Source: Bacteroidaceae bacterium (GTDB taxonomy: Bacteria; Bacteroidota; Bacteroidia; Bacteroidales; Bacteroidaceae). From it: DNA of 49,849 bases. The DNA is taken from assembly GCA_017383485.1 (NCBI GenBank), contig JAFNXM010000012.1:1-49849 (forward strand), written 5' to 3'. The position numbers and the translations under genes are program-made. The notes under the pieces are model-generated. The model searched no databases and had not been told where the DNA came from. It saw only the letters and a program-made list of their open reading frames with translations. Below, piece by piece: positions 35,516 through 46,500 of this stretch (positions are counted from its first letter, which is position 1; every line of letters begins with the position of its first letter).

Positions 35516-38257
35516 ATGCAAAATTTGCAAACACTGGTACAAAATCGCGTCTTGATATTGGATGGTGCTATGGGCACGATGATTCAGCGCTATAAATTGA
35601 CTGAAGCAGACTATCGTGGCACACGTTTTGTAGACCTTCCAGGCATACAATGTGGCAACAATGATTTGCTCACTCTCAGTGCTCCGCATATCATAGAGGA
35701 TATTCATCGTAAATATCTCGACGCAGGGGCAGACATCATCGAGACCAACACCTTCAATGCGCAACGCGTATCTATGGCAGATTATGGATGCCAGGCGCTT
35801 TGTCGGGAGATGAACTTGGCTGCAGCAAAATTGGCAAGAAGACTGGCTGACGAATATACGCAAAAGCAACCCAGCAAACCACGCTTTGTCGCAGGGTCGA
35901 TAGGTCCAACCAATCGTACCTTGTCAATGAGTCCCGATGCCAATAATCCTGCGCTCAGAAATTTGACTTTCGATGAATTGGTTGATGCTTATCAAGAACA
36001 AATCGAAGCATTGCTCGAGGGTGGTGTAGATGCTTTGCTCATCGAGACCATCTTTGACACATTGAATGCTAAGGCCGCACTTGTTGCTACTGAAGAAGCG
36101 TTCAAGCGCTTTGCGGCAGTGCCAGTGATGCTAAGTTTGACCCTTGCAGACAAGGCAGGACGTTCCTTCTCTGGTCAAACCTTAGACGCCTTTTGGGCAT
36201 CCGTACAGCATTATCCCATCTTCTCGGTAGGGTTGAACTGTTCGTTTGGCGCAGACCAAATGAAACCCTTTCTCAAACATTTGTCACAAATAGCACCTTG
36301 CTATATCTCGGCCTATCCCAACGCAGGTTTGCCCAATGCCCTTGGCGAGTACGATCAGACACCACAGGATATGGCACGTTTGGTAAGAGAACTAATCGAA
36401 GAAGGCGTGGTGAATATCATAGGCGGTTGCTGTGGTACGACTAACGAATACATCGCTGCAATTACCCAAGAGATTAGCCCACTACCTCAATTCACATCGC
36501 CCAGACAAACAATGCCTGCCGACGAGCGACTCACCCTTTCTGGACTTGAGGCAACGTCTCTGTTTGGCGATAATGCTTTCCTTGCAATTGGTGAAAGATG
36601 TAATGTTGCAGGTTCTCGTAAGTTCTTAAGACTCATTAAGGAGAAAGATTATACCTCGGCAATAGAAATAGCACGTCAGCAGGTGCTGGACGGCGCCATG
36701 TGCATTGATATCAACCTGGACGACGCTATGCTTGAAACAGTCGAGGAAATGACACATTTTCTCAACTTGCTTGCCGCAGAACCTGAAATTGCCCGTGTAC
36801 CCTTTATGATAGACTCGTCAGACTGGAACGTCATCGAACAAGCATTGAAGTGTGTCCAAGGCAAATGTATTGTCAATTCTTTGTCGTTGAAAGAGGGTGA
36901 AGCGCTTTTCTTAGACCGAGCACGCCGAGCACGCCGATATGGTGCTGCTATCGTAGTGATGGCGTTTGATGAGCAGGGTCAAGCGACGACTTATGAACGC
37001 AGAATCGCTATCTGTGAACGTGCCTATCACCTCTTGACAGAGCAAGTCGGTATGCCTGCACATGATATCATATTCGATCCTAATATCCTGGCGATTTGTA
37101 CAGGTATTGATGAGCACGACCAATATGCCCTTGATTTCATCCGTACTATCGAGTGGATAAAGCAACATTTCCCCTCTACGCATATAGTCGGCGGATTGAG
37201 CAACCTTTCCTTCTCGTTCCGTGGCAATAACTATATTCGTGAAGCGATTCACACGGTGTTCCTGCATCATGCGAGAGCAGTGGGTATGGATATGGCTATA
37301 TTGAATCCAAGTACACAGATTGCCTACGAAACGCTGCCTGCTGAACTGCAAAGCGCTATCAGTGATGCCCTGTATTGCCGTGGTGAAGGTGCCGAGGGAT
37401 TGATTGCAGTGGCAGAAAAGTATCATGAGAAAACTGTCGGCGGTGCGGTGAAAGAGAGTAACGAGTGCAAGGCCATGTCGCTATGTGAAAGGTTGTCACA
37501 TTATCTCCAGCAAGGCAATCAAAAGGACTTGTTGGCAGACCTTGAAATCGCTTTGCAAGAATACCCCAGTGCTGCAGAAATTATCGAGGGACCATTGATG
37601 GCAGGTATGAACCGTGTAGGCGAACTGTTTGGTGCCGGTCAAATGTTTCTGCCTCAGGTAGTCAAGGCTGCTCGTACGATGAAGGCAGCAGTCGAAGTGT
37701 TGCGTCCACATTTGCTTCAAGGTGCAACAGATACTCCAAGTCGTGGTAAAGTATTGATGGCAACGGTCAAGGGCGACGTGCACGATATCGGCAAAAATAT
37801 CGTCGCAGTAGTCTTGACTTGTGGCGGATTTGAAGTCATAGATTTGGGTGTGATGTGTCAGACCGAGGATATCGTTCAAGCAGCAATCGAGCATCAAGTG
37901 GATATGGTCGGACTTAGCGCCCTTATCACTCCAAGTCTGCACGAAATGGAAGAAGTCGCTCGTGCGATGCAAGCAGCAGGTTTGCGTATCCCCCTGCTGA
38001 TAGGTGGTGCGACTACGAGCAAACTCCATACGGCATTGAAGATTTCACCCCTCTACGATGGTCCTGTGACTTGGATAAACAATGCTTCGCTTGTAGTTCC
38101 CGTCGCTACCCAACTGATAAGTCCCGATACCCGTGATGCCCTTGTAGCTCAGAATGAGGCAGAGCATCAACAAGTGGTCGAGCGTCATCTCAACATGGAG
38201 GAAAAACCACTAACGACTTTGGATGAGGCTCGTGATAATCGTCCCGTTCTATTTTAG
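35516..38257 (+). CDS. metH: Cobalamin-dependent methionine synthase without reactivation domain
   Basis: A 913-residue enzyme that methylates homocysteine using methyltetrahydrofolate and cobalamin. Domains in order: homocysteine-binding barrel (residues about 1-320; zinc cysteines C242, C305 and C306 in GLNCSFG and GGCCGTT), pterin-binding barrel (about 340-620), B12 cap helices (about 650-740) and B12-binding domain with DVHDIG at 754-759, where H756 coordinates cobalt. It ends where the SAM-dependent reactivation domain of the about 1220-residue E. coli enzyme would begin. The end is clean, with no sign of a frameshift into that domain. No cobalamin riboswitch is seen upstream. Confidence 0.93.
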   Translation: MQNLQTLVQNRVLILDGAMGTMIQRYKLTEADYRGTRFVDLPGIQCGNNDLLTLSAPHIIEDIHRKYLDAGADIIETNTFNAQRVSMADYGCQALCREMNLAAAKLARRLADEYTQKQPSKPRFVAGSIGPTNRTLSMSPDANNPALRNLTFDELVDAYQEQIEALLEGGVDALLIETIFDTLNAKAALVATEEAFKRFAAVPVMLSLTLADKAGRSFSGQTLDAFWASVQHYPIFSVGLNCSFGADQMKPFLKHLSQIAPCYISAYPNAGLPNALGEYDQTPQDMARLVRELIEEGVVNIIGGCCGTTNEYIAAITQEISPLPQFTSPRQTMPADERLTLSGLEATSLFGDNAFLAIGERCNVAGSRKFLRLIKEKDYTSAIEIARQQVLDGAMCIDINLDDAMLETVEEMTHFLNLLAAEPEIARVPFMIDSSDWNVIEQALKCVQGKCIVNSLSLKEGEALFLDRARRARRYGAAIVVMAFDEQGQATTYERRIAICERAYHLLTEQVGMPAHDIIFDPNILAICTGIDEHDQYALDFIRTIEWIKQHFPSTHIVGGLSNLSFSFRGNNYIREAIHTVFLHHARAVGMDMAILNPSTQIAYETLPAELQSAISDALYCRGEGAEGLIAVAEKYHEKTVGGAVKESNECKAMSLCERLSHYLQQGNQKDLLADLEIALQEYPSAAEIIEGPLMAGMNRVGELFGAGQMFLPQVVKAARTMKAAVEVLRPHLLQGATDTPSRGKVLMATVKGDVHDIGKNIVAVVLTCGGFEVIDLGVMCQTEDIVQAAIEHQVDMVGLSALITPSLHEMEEVARAMQAAGLRIPLLIGGATTSKLHTALKISPLYDGPVTWINNASLVVPVATQLISPDTRDALVAQNEAEHQQVVERHLNMEEKPLTTLDEARDNRPVLF

Positions 38258-38263
38258 TCAAAC

Positions 38264-38278
38264 CTTGTTTGAAACAAG
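38264..38278. repeat. Short inverted repeat between metH and the GH5 gene
   Basis: CTTGTTT and AAACAAG are exactly complementary around one base, giving at most a 5-bp stem with a 5-nt loop. It may be a weak terminator after metH; there is no T-run. Confidence 0.35.
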
Positions 38279-38314
38279 CAAAGACTACCCCTTAAACAAT
38301 AAAATCCTATACAC

Positions 38315-39595
38315 ATGAAAAAGATATTTCAAATTCTGTTTCTGTTCATTATCTCTGTCAACGCTATGGCAACAGATTTCGTGAAAGTGAAAAATGGTCA
38401 ACTTGTCAAAGATGGTAAGCCTTATTACTTCGTGGGCACAAATATGTGGTACGCCCCGATTTTGGCATCAGAGGGACAAGGAGGCAATCGTGAACGCCTG
38501 ACCAAAGAATTGGACCAATTGAAGAAATTGGGCGTGAAGAATCTGCGCATCCTCGTCGGTGCAGACCGTGGCACAAAGAATGCAGTGACCGTATATCCCG
38601 TGTTGCAGGAAGCGCCAGGCGTTCTCAATGATACCTTGCTCAGAGGGTTGGACTATCTAATGGTCGAGTTGCAAAAGCGTGATATGCTCGCTGTGCTCTA
38701 CTTGAACAATGCTTGGGACTGGAGCGGTGGTTACGGATTCTATCTCAGAGAAGTGGGTCATGGTGATTCGCCATTTTCGGGTGGCGAGGGATATAATGCC
38801 TATGTGGACTATGCCAAAGCATTTTCTACCGACAAAAAGGCGCAGATGCTCTATCTGAACTTCGTGAAGTCTATCGTCACACGTACCAATACGATTACGG
38901 GCAAACCTTATGCTGAGGACCCTGCGATAATGTCATGGCAATTGTGTAACGAACCAAGACCTTTCTCTCGCGACAAGGCAGAACAACAAGGTTTCTATAA
39001 CTGGGTAGTCAAGACTGCTTCGTGCATCAAGCAATGGGACAAGAATCACCTGGTGTCGCTAGGTAGCGAGGGCACAATCGGTTGTGGTCCAAGCGAAGCG
39101 CTCTATACTCGTCTGCACCTCACGCCACATATCGACTATCTGACGTTGCATATTTGGCCCGTGAACTGGCGTTGGGCTACTCCCGACAGACTCTATAACT
39201 CTTTGCCCATGGTTTATCAGAAGGCAGACGAATACATTGCCGAGCACATGCGTATTGCTAAGCAGACTGGCAAACCAATGGTGATAGAGGAGTTTGGTTA
39301 TTCTCGTGACAATACCTTCCGAGCACCTGCCACACCTACTCGTGCACGTGATGCCTTCTATTCCTATATATTCAGTAAGGTCATCGAGAGTGCGCAAGGC
39401 GATGGTTGCATAGCAGGTTGCAACTTCTGGGGATGGAGTGGTGCAGGCAGACCCACCGATGTGCAGTGGTTGCCAGGACATGACTATCTCATCGACCCAC
39501 CACACGAACCACAAGGCTGGTATTCGGTGTACGACGAAGATGTGACAACGATTATGAAGATACGTGAGGCGGCGAAGCAACTGAAGAAGAAATAA
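38315..39595 (+). CDS. Secreted GH5 glycoside hydrolase, probable endo-beta-1,4-mannanase
   Basis: A 426-residue enzyme with a signal peptide (first about 19 residues). The (beta/alpha)8 barrel has the GH5 catalytic glutamates: acid/base E213 in LCNEPRP and nucleophile E326 in VIEEFGYSRD. The block AIMSWQLCNEPRP and the tryptophan-rich LHIWPVNW segment agree with mannanase subfamilies (GH5_7-like) rather than cellulases. It would cut beta-mannans in the periplasm or outside. There are no carbohydrate-binding modules and no neighbouring SusC/D-type genes, so it is not part of a visible polysaccharide utilisation locus. Confidence 0.88.
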   Translation: MKKIFQILFLFIISVNAMATDFVKVKNGQLVKDGKPYYFVGTNMWYAPILASEGQGGNRERLTKELDQLKKLGVKNLRILVGADRGTKNAVTVYPVLQEAPGVLNDTLLRGLDYLMVELQKRDMLAVLYLNNAWDWSGGYGFYLREVGHGDSPFSGGEGYNAYVDYAKAFSTDKKAQMLYLNFVKSIVTRTNTITGKPYAEDPAIMSWQLCNEPRPFSRDKAEQQGFYNWVVKTASCIKQWDKNHLVSLGSEGTIGCGPSEALYTRLHLTPHIDYLTLHIWPVNWRWATPDRLYNSLPMVYQKADEYIAEHMRIAKQTGKPMVIEEFGYSRDNTFRAPATPTRARDAFYSYIFSKVIESAQGDGCIAGCNFWGWSGAGRPTDVQWLPGHDYLIDPPHEPQGWYSVYDEDVTTIMKIREAAKQLKKK

Positions 39596-39626
39596 TTTCG
39601 TCTCAGTAAATCATACACGCCAACAG

Positions 39627-39710
39627 AGTCTTGGTTTTTTATAACGAGGTCTTGGAAAATTCAAACAAGGTCTTGGGAATTTTCAACGAGGTCTAACCTT
39701 AGAGAAATAA
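39627..39710 (+). repeat. 21-nt-period repeat array D (four units)
   Basis: Units start at 39627, 39648, 39669 and 39690. Cores AGTCTTGG, GGTCTTGG, GGTCTTGGG and GGTCTAACC are the best conserved of all five arrays, and units 1 and 3 end AACGA. It lies between co-directional genes (GH5 and ruvA). Confidence 0.9.
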
Positions 39711-39830
39711 AATAAATATTCCCAAACCGAGTACGAATACAATAAATCAGACTCAACGCCGTTTAGTATATTAATGGTATTATGCCAAGTCGTGGTGTAT
39801 ACTAACTATAAAATTGTATATTTATATATT

Positions 39831-40436
39831 ATGATAGATTATATCAGAGGAGAATTGGCAGAGTTGACGCCCACCTATGCAGTGATTGAAGCTTGTGGGG
39901 TAGGGTATCAGTTGTTTATCTCGCTCAATACCTATACAGCGATTCAGAACAAGAAGGAAGCAAAACTCTTTGCCTACGAAGCAATACGCGAGGACGCCCA
40001 TCAACTGTATGGTTTCTCCACACAACGTGAACGTGAATTGTTCCTGCTCCTGTTGAGTGTGTCGGGCATAGGCGGTCAGACGGCACGAATGGTGCTTTCT
40101 GCCTTTACGACGCAAGAGTTGGTCAATGTCATTAGTTCGGGTGACGACAGAACCCTGCGCGGTGTGAAAGGCATCGGACCCAAGGCTGCTGCAAGAATCA
40201 TTGTGGAACTGAAGGACAAAGTGGCCACTCTCGGTATCACAGGTGCTGCTGCGACAAGTGTTCAGGAAGCGCAAGCAGAGGCGCAGACTAGTCCTGTATG
40301 CGAAGAAGCTGTTGCCGCTCTCGTTATGTTAGGATTCTCGCCAGCACCTACAACCAAGGTGGTGAAAGCAATCTTGAAAGACAACCCTACCTATCGTGTC
40401 GAAGAGGTTATCAAGGTTGCCTTGAAGATGTTGTGA
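39831..40436 (+). CDS. ruvA: Holliday junction branch migration protein RuvA
   Basis: A 201-residue DNA-binding subunit that tetramerises on Holliday junctions and loads RuvB. The N-terminal OB domain begins [12 protein letters not shown], the two helix-hairpin-helix motifs are [14 protein letters not shown] and [16 protein letters not shown], and the C-terminal domain with [19 protein letters not shown] contacts RuvB. The ATG at 39831 gives the standard length; an upstream extension to 39774 lacks family likeness. A weak TAAAATTG box lies at 39809-39816. Its position directly before sprA is a conserved Bacteroidota arrangement. Confidence 0.95.
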   Translation: MIDYIRGELAELTPTYAVIEACGVGYQLFISLNTYTAIQNKKEAKLFAYEAIREDAHQLYGFSTQRERELFLLLLSVSGIGGQTARMVLSAFTTQELVNVISSGDDRTLRGVKGIGPKAAARIIVELKDKVATLGITGAAATSVQEAQAEAQTSPVCEEAVAALVMLGFSPAPTTKVVKAILKDNPTYRVEEVIKVALKML

Positions 40437-40452
40437 TAAGTTGACAAGGGCT

Positions 40453-40506
40453 AGTTTACTCGTCCACTAAAAACTCGTTTACCAGTTGACTCGTCTACTT
40501 TAAAAA
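40453..40506 (+). repeat. Two near-identical direct repeats in the sprA leader
   Basis: Copy 1 (from 40453, AGTTTACTCGTCCACT) and copy 2 (from 40484, AGTTGACTCGTCTACT) are 31 nt apart, each followed by an A-rich run. They lie just upstream of the sprA ATG. They could be a binding site or a small duplication. Confidence 0.45.
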
Positions 40507-40523
40507 AGACTACGGAATCGCAA

Positions 40524-43500
40524 ATGAATTTGTATTACAAAATACTATTGATAGTACTGGGGGTAACACTGAGTGGTGTTGCTCTTGGTAATCAATTCCG
40601 TACCTTGCAAATAGACGAAACTGATATCCAAGTCTCTGATACTATCCAACCTCGCTTCCCCGTACAAAAGACCTCAGCAGAGGAGATGAAGACCGAAAAA
40701 ACTTCGGGAGATTTGCGCAATCCTGAGAACCTGAAGACAGATATTTTCTATGATGAAAAGACTGGTGAATATCGCTTTGGTACGAAATTGGGTGACAACT
40801 TCCTCACAGCACCTTTCTATATGTCGCCAAAGGAGTACGAAGAATGGTGTGCCAAGCGTTCAGCAATAGATTTCTTCCGCAAGAAGAACAAAGACGACTT
40901 TGATGCTAAGGGTAAAGAGAAATTTGACTTCACCGATATGAAGTTTGACCTTGGTCCCGCCAGCAAAATATTTGGTCCTGGCGGTGTACGCATCAAGACT
41001 CAAGGTTCGGCAGAACTGAAGATTGGTGCTAATACACGTTTTGTCGACAACCCCTCGTTGTCTGAGCGCAACCGCAGAGTCTTTGGCTTCGACTTCAACG
41101 AAAAGATTAATCTGAGCGTTTCGGGTAAGGTGGGTGACAAGGTTAATATGGATTTTAACTACAACTCGGAAGCAACTTTCAATTTTGATACACAAAATAT
41201 CAAACTACGCTATGAGGGCAAGGAGGACGAGATAATCAAACTTCTCGAAGCAGGTAATGTGTCCCTACCTTCCAACTCGTCGTTGATACGTGGTGCCCAG
41301 TCGCTCTTTGGTATCCGTGCCGACACGCAGTTTGGTAAGTTGAAGTTGCAGACTGTAATGTCACAAAAGAAATCAAGCAGTCAGTCTGTCAACTCGAAGG
41401 GAGGGGTGCAGCTCACGCAATTTGAAATCCCAGTCGACGAATATGATGAAAACCGTCACTTCTTCCTCTCACACTTCTTCCGTGAACGCTACGACGAGAA
41501 CATGAAGCAATTGCCCAACATTGTCTCGGGTATTGATATCAATCGTATCGAAGTATGGGTGACCAACAAGAGTGGTGCTACCAATAATACAAGGAATATT
41601 ATCGCCCTGACCGATTTGGCTGAATCAGAGCATACTGGCAATCCCATGTGGGGGACTTCTTCGCTTATTCCTCCAACCAATGCTGCCAATGGACTGTATC
41701 AAACACTGACGACCGAATGGGTGGATGCTCGTGATATCTCGATGACCAATCCCGTCCTCGACGGTGCTGGTCTTGTGGGTGGAGATGATTACGAGAAGTT
41801 GGAATCTGCACGCTTGTTGACGTCATCTGAGTATAAGTTGAATGCTTCGTTCGGTTATATCTCTTTGCGTACGACGCTCCAGCCTGACCAAGTACTTGCC
41901 GTTGCCTACGAATATACCTATCGCGGTACACGCTATCAAGTCGGCGAATTCTCTACAGACTTGAAAGACAACAAATCGGCTCTATTTGTTAAAGCATTGA
42001 AGAATACAGCCTGTACGCCTCAGATGGCCAACTGGGACTTGATGATGCGCAACGTTTATTCACTTGGTGCAACGTCTGTGCAAAAGGATAAGTTTAAGTT
42101 GGATATCAAGATATTGAGCGACTCTACGGGCGTCTACCTCTCGTATTTGCCCGAACCCGATTTGAAGAATCAGAAGATTCTCTCACTCGTTGGTCTCGAT
42201 AGATTGGACAATAACAACAAGCATAACCCAAATGCTTACTTTGACTTTGTAGAAGGTTATACGATTGACTCTGAATCGGGAAGAATCTTCTTCCCCGTAG
42301 CAGAACCATTTGGCGAAAATCTGCGTCGTGTTATTGGCAATCCTGCTGTTGCGGATCGCTATGTATACCAAGAACTCTACGACTCGACCAAGACTATTGC
42401 GAAGCAAATTGCCGAGAAGAACAAATACCGCATCGTCGGTGAATACAAGGCAACCAAGCGTGACGAAATCCAACTCGGTGCAATGAATATCCCTCGTGGT
42501 TCTGTGGTCGTGACAGCAGGTGGTGTCACCCTGATGGAAGGTTCAGACTATACCGTCGACTACTACTCTGGTATCGTCAAGATTTTGAATAAGAGCATCC
42601 TCGATGCTGGTACCAACGTCAATGTGAGCCTTGAGAGCAACACAGATTATGGCATGCAGCGCAAGAGTATGTTTGGTGTCAACTGGCAGTACGACTTCAC
42701 AAACAACTTCCAAATCGGTGGTACCTTGATGCACCTTGGCGAAAAACCACTCACCACAAAAGTCTCGATGGGTAGCGAACCATTGAATAATACTTTGTGG
42801 GGACTGAACCTGTCGTGGAAGAAGCAGAGTCAATGGTTGACGGATATGATAGATAAGTTGCCCTTGATAGAATGTTCAGCACCTTCGAGCATCAACCTAA
42901 CGGCTGATTTTGCTCACCTCATTGCTGGTAAGAACAAGGGTTCACAAGGCAACGCTTCCTATATCGATGATTTCGAAAATGCCAAAAATGGCATCGACAT
43001 CAGCAACCCCGAGGAGTGGAACATCAGTAGTGTGCCTTCTACATTCGCCGAGTCGTCTTTGCTCAATGATGTACGCTCGGGATACAATCGTGCTAAATTG
43101 GCATGGTACACTATCGACCCTATCTTCACACGTCGTTCGTCGTCTATCACCCCTGGGCATATCAAGGGCGACTTGAAGCAACTATCAGATCCCGACGTAC
43201 GTGAAGTGTACAAGAACGAACTCTTTCCCAACAAGAGCATCAACTTCCGTGAGGCATCGACGCTCAATGTCCTCAACCTGGCCTATTATCCCAACGAACG
43301 TGGACCTTACAACCTCGACCCTAACCTTGATGTTGACGGTAAATTGCTGCAACCAGAGAAGCGTTGGGGTGGTATGATGCGCAAGTTGGAAACGAGCGAT
43401 TTCGAAAGTGCTAATATAGAGTACCTCGAGTTCTGGATGATGGACCCCTATATCAAGTCTCGTCAAAACGGCACTTTACCTGCTCAGGGCGACCTCTATT

Positions 43501-46500
43501 TTAACCTAGGTGAAATCAGCGAGGACATCCTTAAGGACGGCAAGAAATTCTATGAAAGTGGCTTGCCCATAGATGGTGATGCTACGCAAGTGGTGGATAC
43601 CCAATGGGGTAGGGTGCCTACACAAAATAGTGTGACCTATGCCTTCAATACCGCTAGTGATTCACGCCAGAAACAAGACGTGGGATACAACGGTCTGACA
43701 TCTGAGGAAGAGTTGGAATTCCCAGCCTACAAAAATTACCTCGAGCAAATCCGTCCTATCGTGCGTCCCGAGGTCTACGATTCTATAGTAATGTCGCCCT
43801 CTGCCGACCGCTATCACTACTATCGTGGTACTGATTTTGATGAACGAGAAGTACCTATCTTGCAGCGATACAAGGATATCAACAATCCTAACGGCAACTC
43901 GGTAGATGCCGACCATTCGCCAGAAAAATACAGCACGGCATACAAGACACAACCTGACGTCGAGGATATCAACCAGGACTACACTTTGAACGAGTACGAG
44001 AAGTACTATCAGTATCGTGTACGTATCTCGCCCGAGGAAATGCAAGTGGGCAATAATTATATCGTCGACAAGCGTACGGCAAACATTCAGACACGTGATG
44101 GCGAGAAGCGAGAAGTAGATTGGTACCTCTTCCGTATTCCACTCGACCTATACGAAAAACGACAAGGCAATATCGCCGACTTCTCATCAATCCGTTTTAT
44201 CCGTATGTATATGACAGGGTTTAGCGAACCTGTCGTTCTGCGTCTTGCTACCTTGGATTTGGTCTATGGACAGTGGCGCTCGTACGAACAAGCACTCTAT
44301 GCAGATAAGGCACCAGAGGTGAGTGGTACGATGAGCGTATCGGCGGTCAACTTTGAGGAGAACAATGAGAAGACGCCAGTCAACTATGTCTTGCCTCCTG
44401 GTATCAGTCGTGTCATAGACCCAGGTCAAGACCAAGTGCTGCAAAACAACGAGCAAGCTATCTCGATGACCTTGCGCAATCTTGCTTCGGGCGATGCACG
44501 TGCTATCTACAAGAACCTGCAACTCGACTTGCGCAGGTACAAACACTTGCAGATGTTCATCCACGCCAACAGTTTGCCTGGTCAGGTGCCCGTCGCTGAT
44601 GGTCAGACCAGTCTGTTCTTGCGTCTTGGTTCGGACTACAAGAACAACTTCTATGAATACGAAATCCCCTTGGCTGTGACGCCCGAAGGCAAATATGCCA
44701 ACTCAGACGCTGGTGCTCGTATCGTATGGCCAGCATCAAATATGCTTGACATTGACCTCAGTATCTTCACCGACTTGAAGCGCAATCGCAATCAGCAGAA
44801 GGCACAAGGTCTTGCCACCTACCACCAGCCCTATAGCGAGTACGACACAGACAAACCTGCCAACAAGGTGAGCATCGTTGGTAATCCCTCGTTGGGCGAG
44901 GTGCGTACCATCATGATAGGGGTGCGCAACAATTCACGTACGCTGCAACATGTTGAAGTCTGGGCCAACGAATTGCGCTTACAACAGTTCTCCAACAAGG
45001 GCGGATGGGCAGCCCAGGGAGCGCTCAATATGCAACTGTCCGATTTGGCAAGTGTCAACCTGACGGGGCATGTCGAGACTGATGGCTTCGGTGGATTGGA
45101 GGAAGGCGTATCGCAACGTCGTGACGACAACCTCTACCAATACTCAGTCACTACGAATGTCGACGCTGGTCGTCTGTTGCCCGAAAAGGTGAAACTCAAG
45201 GCGCCTATATATTATTCGTATAGCAAGGAGCGTACTTCGCCTCGCTACAATCCCCTTGACACGGATATGGAGATGGAAGAGTCGCTCGAATCTGCTACGA
45301 CCACCGAGCGTGATAGCATCAAGAATATCGCCGATCGTGTGGTGGAAAATCGCAACTTCTCTATCTCTGGTGTGCGCTTTGATATTGCGAGCAAGAAGTA
45401 CTCGATGCCTTACGACCCCGCCAACTTCACCGTGGGCTATTCACATAGTCGCCGCAACACCACAGGACACGTCACTGCTTGGGAAAAGGACGAAAACTGG
45501 AAAGTCAACTTCGGATATGCCTACAATCCTAACTTCAAACCCTTCGAACCGTTCAAGAAGTTGAAGGGCAAGAGCAAGTGGTTGAAGATTGTGAAGGATT
45601 TCAACGTCAACTATGCGCCACAGTCCTTGACCTTCAGCACTGACCTCGTACGCCGCTACTACGAGTTGCAGGAGCGTGATATGGAGAACCTTGAAAATCA
45701 GTCCTTGCCACTGACATGGAGCAGCGACTTCACATGGAATCGCAATTTCGCCCTACGTTGGGACCTTGCCAAGAGTCTCCACTTCAACTTCTCGTCAGGT
45801 ACCAATGCTGAGGTAGAACAACCCTATACTGCCGTCAACGAGGACCTTTATCCCGACCGCTACACGGCATGGAAGGACTCTGTATGGCAGAGCATTCGCC
45901 ATCTGGGTACACCGCTCACTTATCAGCAGAACTTTGATGCTTCGTGGCAAGTTCCGCTCAACAAACTGCCACTTTTCGACTGGTTGACCGCTGATGCTAA
46001 GTACAACGCTACCTACAATTGGAACCGTGGTACGTCGCTCAGCACGGGCATGAATATGGGTGGTGTGGTATCTTCGTCTCGCACTGCTTCGGGCAATGTA
46101 CGCCTCAAGATGGAGACGCTCTACAACCACATCCCATTCCTCAAGGAGGCGAATAAGCGCTTCTCGACTTCGGGTATCAATTCGGCAGCCAACAAGAAGA
46201 ATCAGGCGAAGAAAAACTATACCTCTGAGGTGCAGTTGAAACCCGACACCACCGTCACCGTCAAGCACAATCAGCGTAGCAAGAAACTACGTGTCACAGC
46301 ATTGCGTCCCGATGGCACTAAGTATCCCGTTAAGTTTAAGGTGCTGGACAATAATAGCATACAAATCCTGTCGCAAGATACGGTCAAGGTGAAAATCACC
46401 GTACAACCCAAGAAGCGCAAGGAGGAACAAGGGTGGTATCAAGGTCTGCAACTGACTGCTCGTGTAGCTATGCTAGTGCGCAATGTCAGTGTCTCGTACA

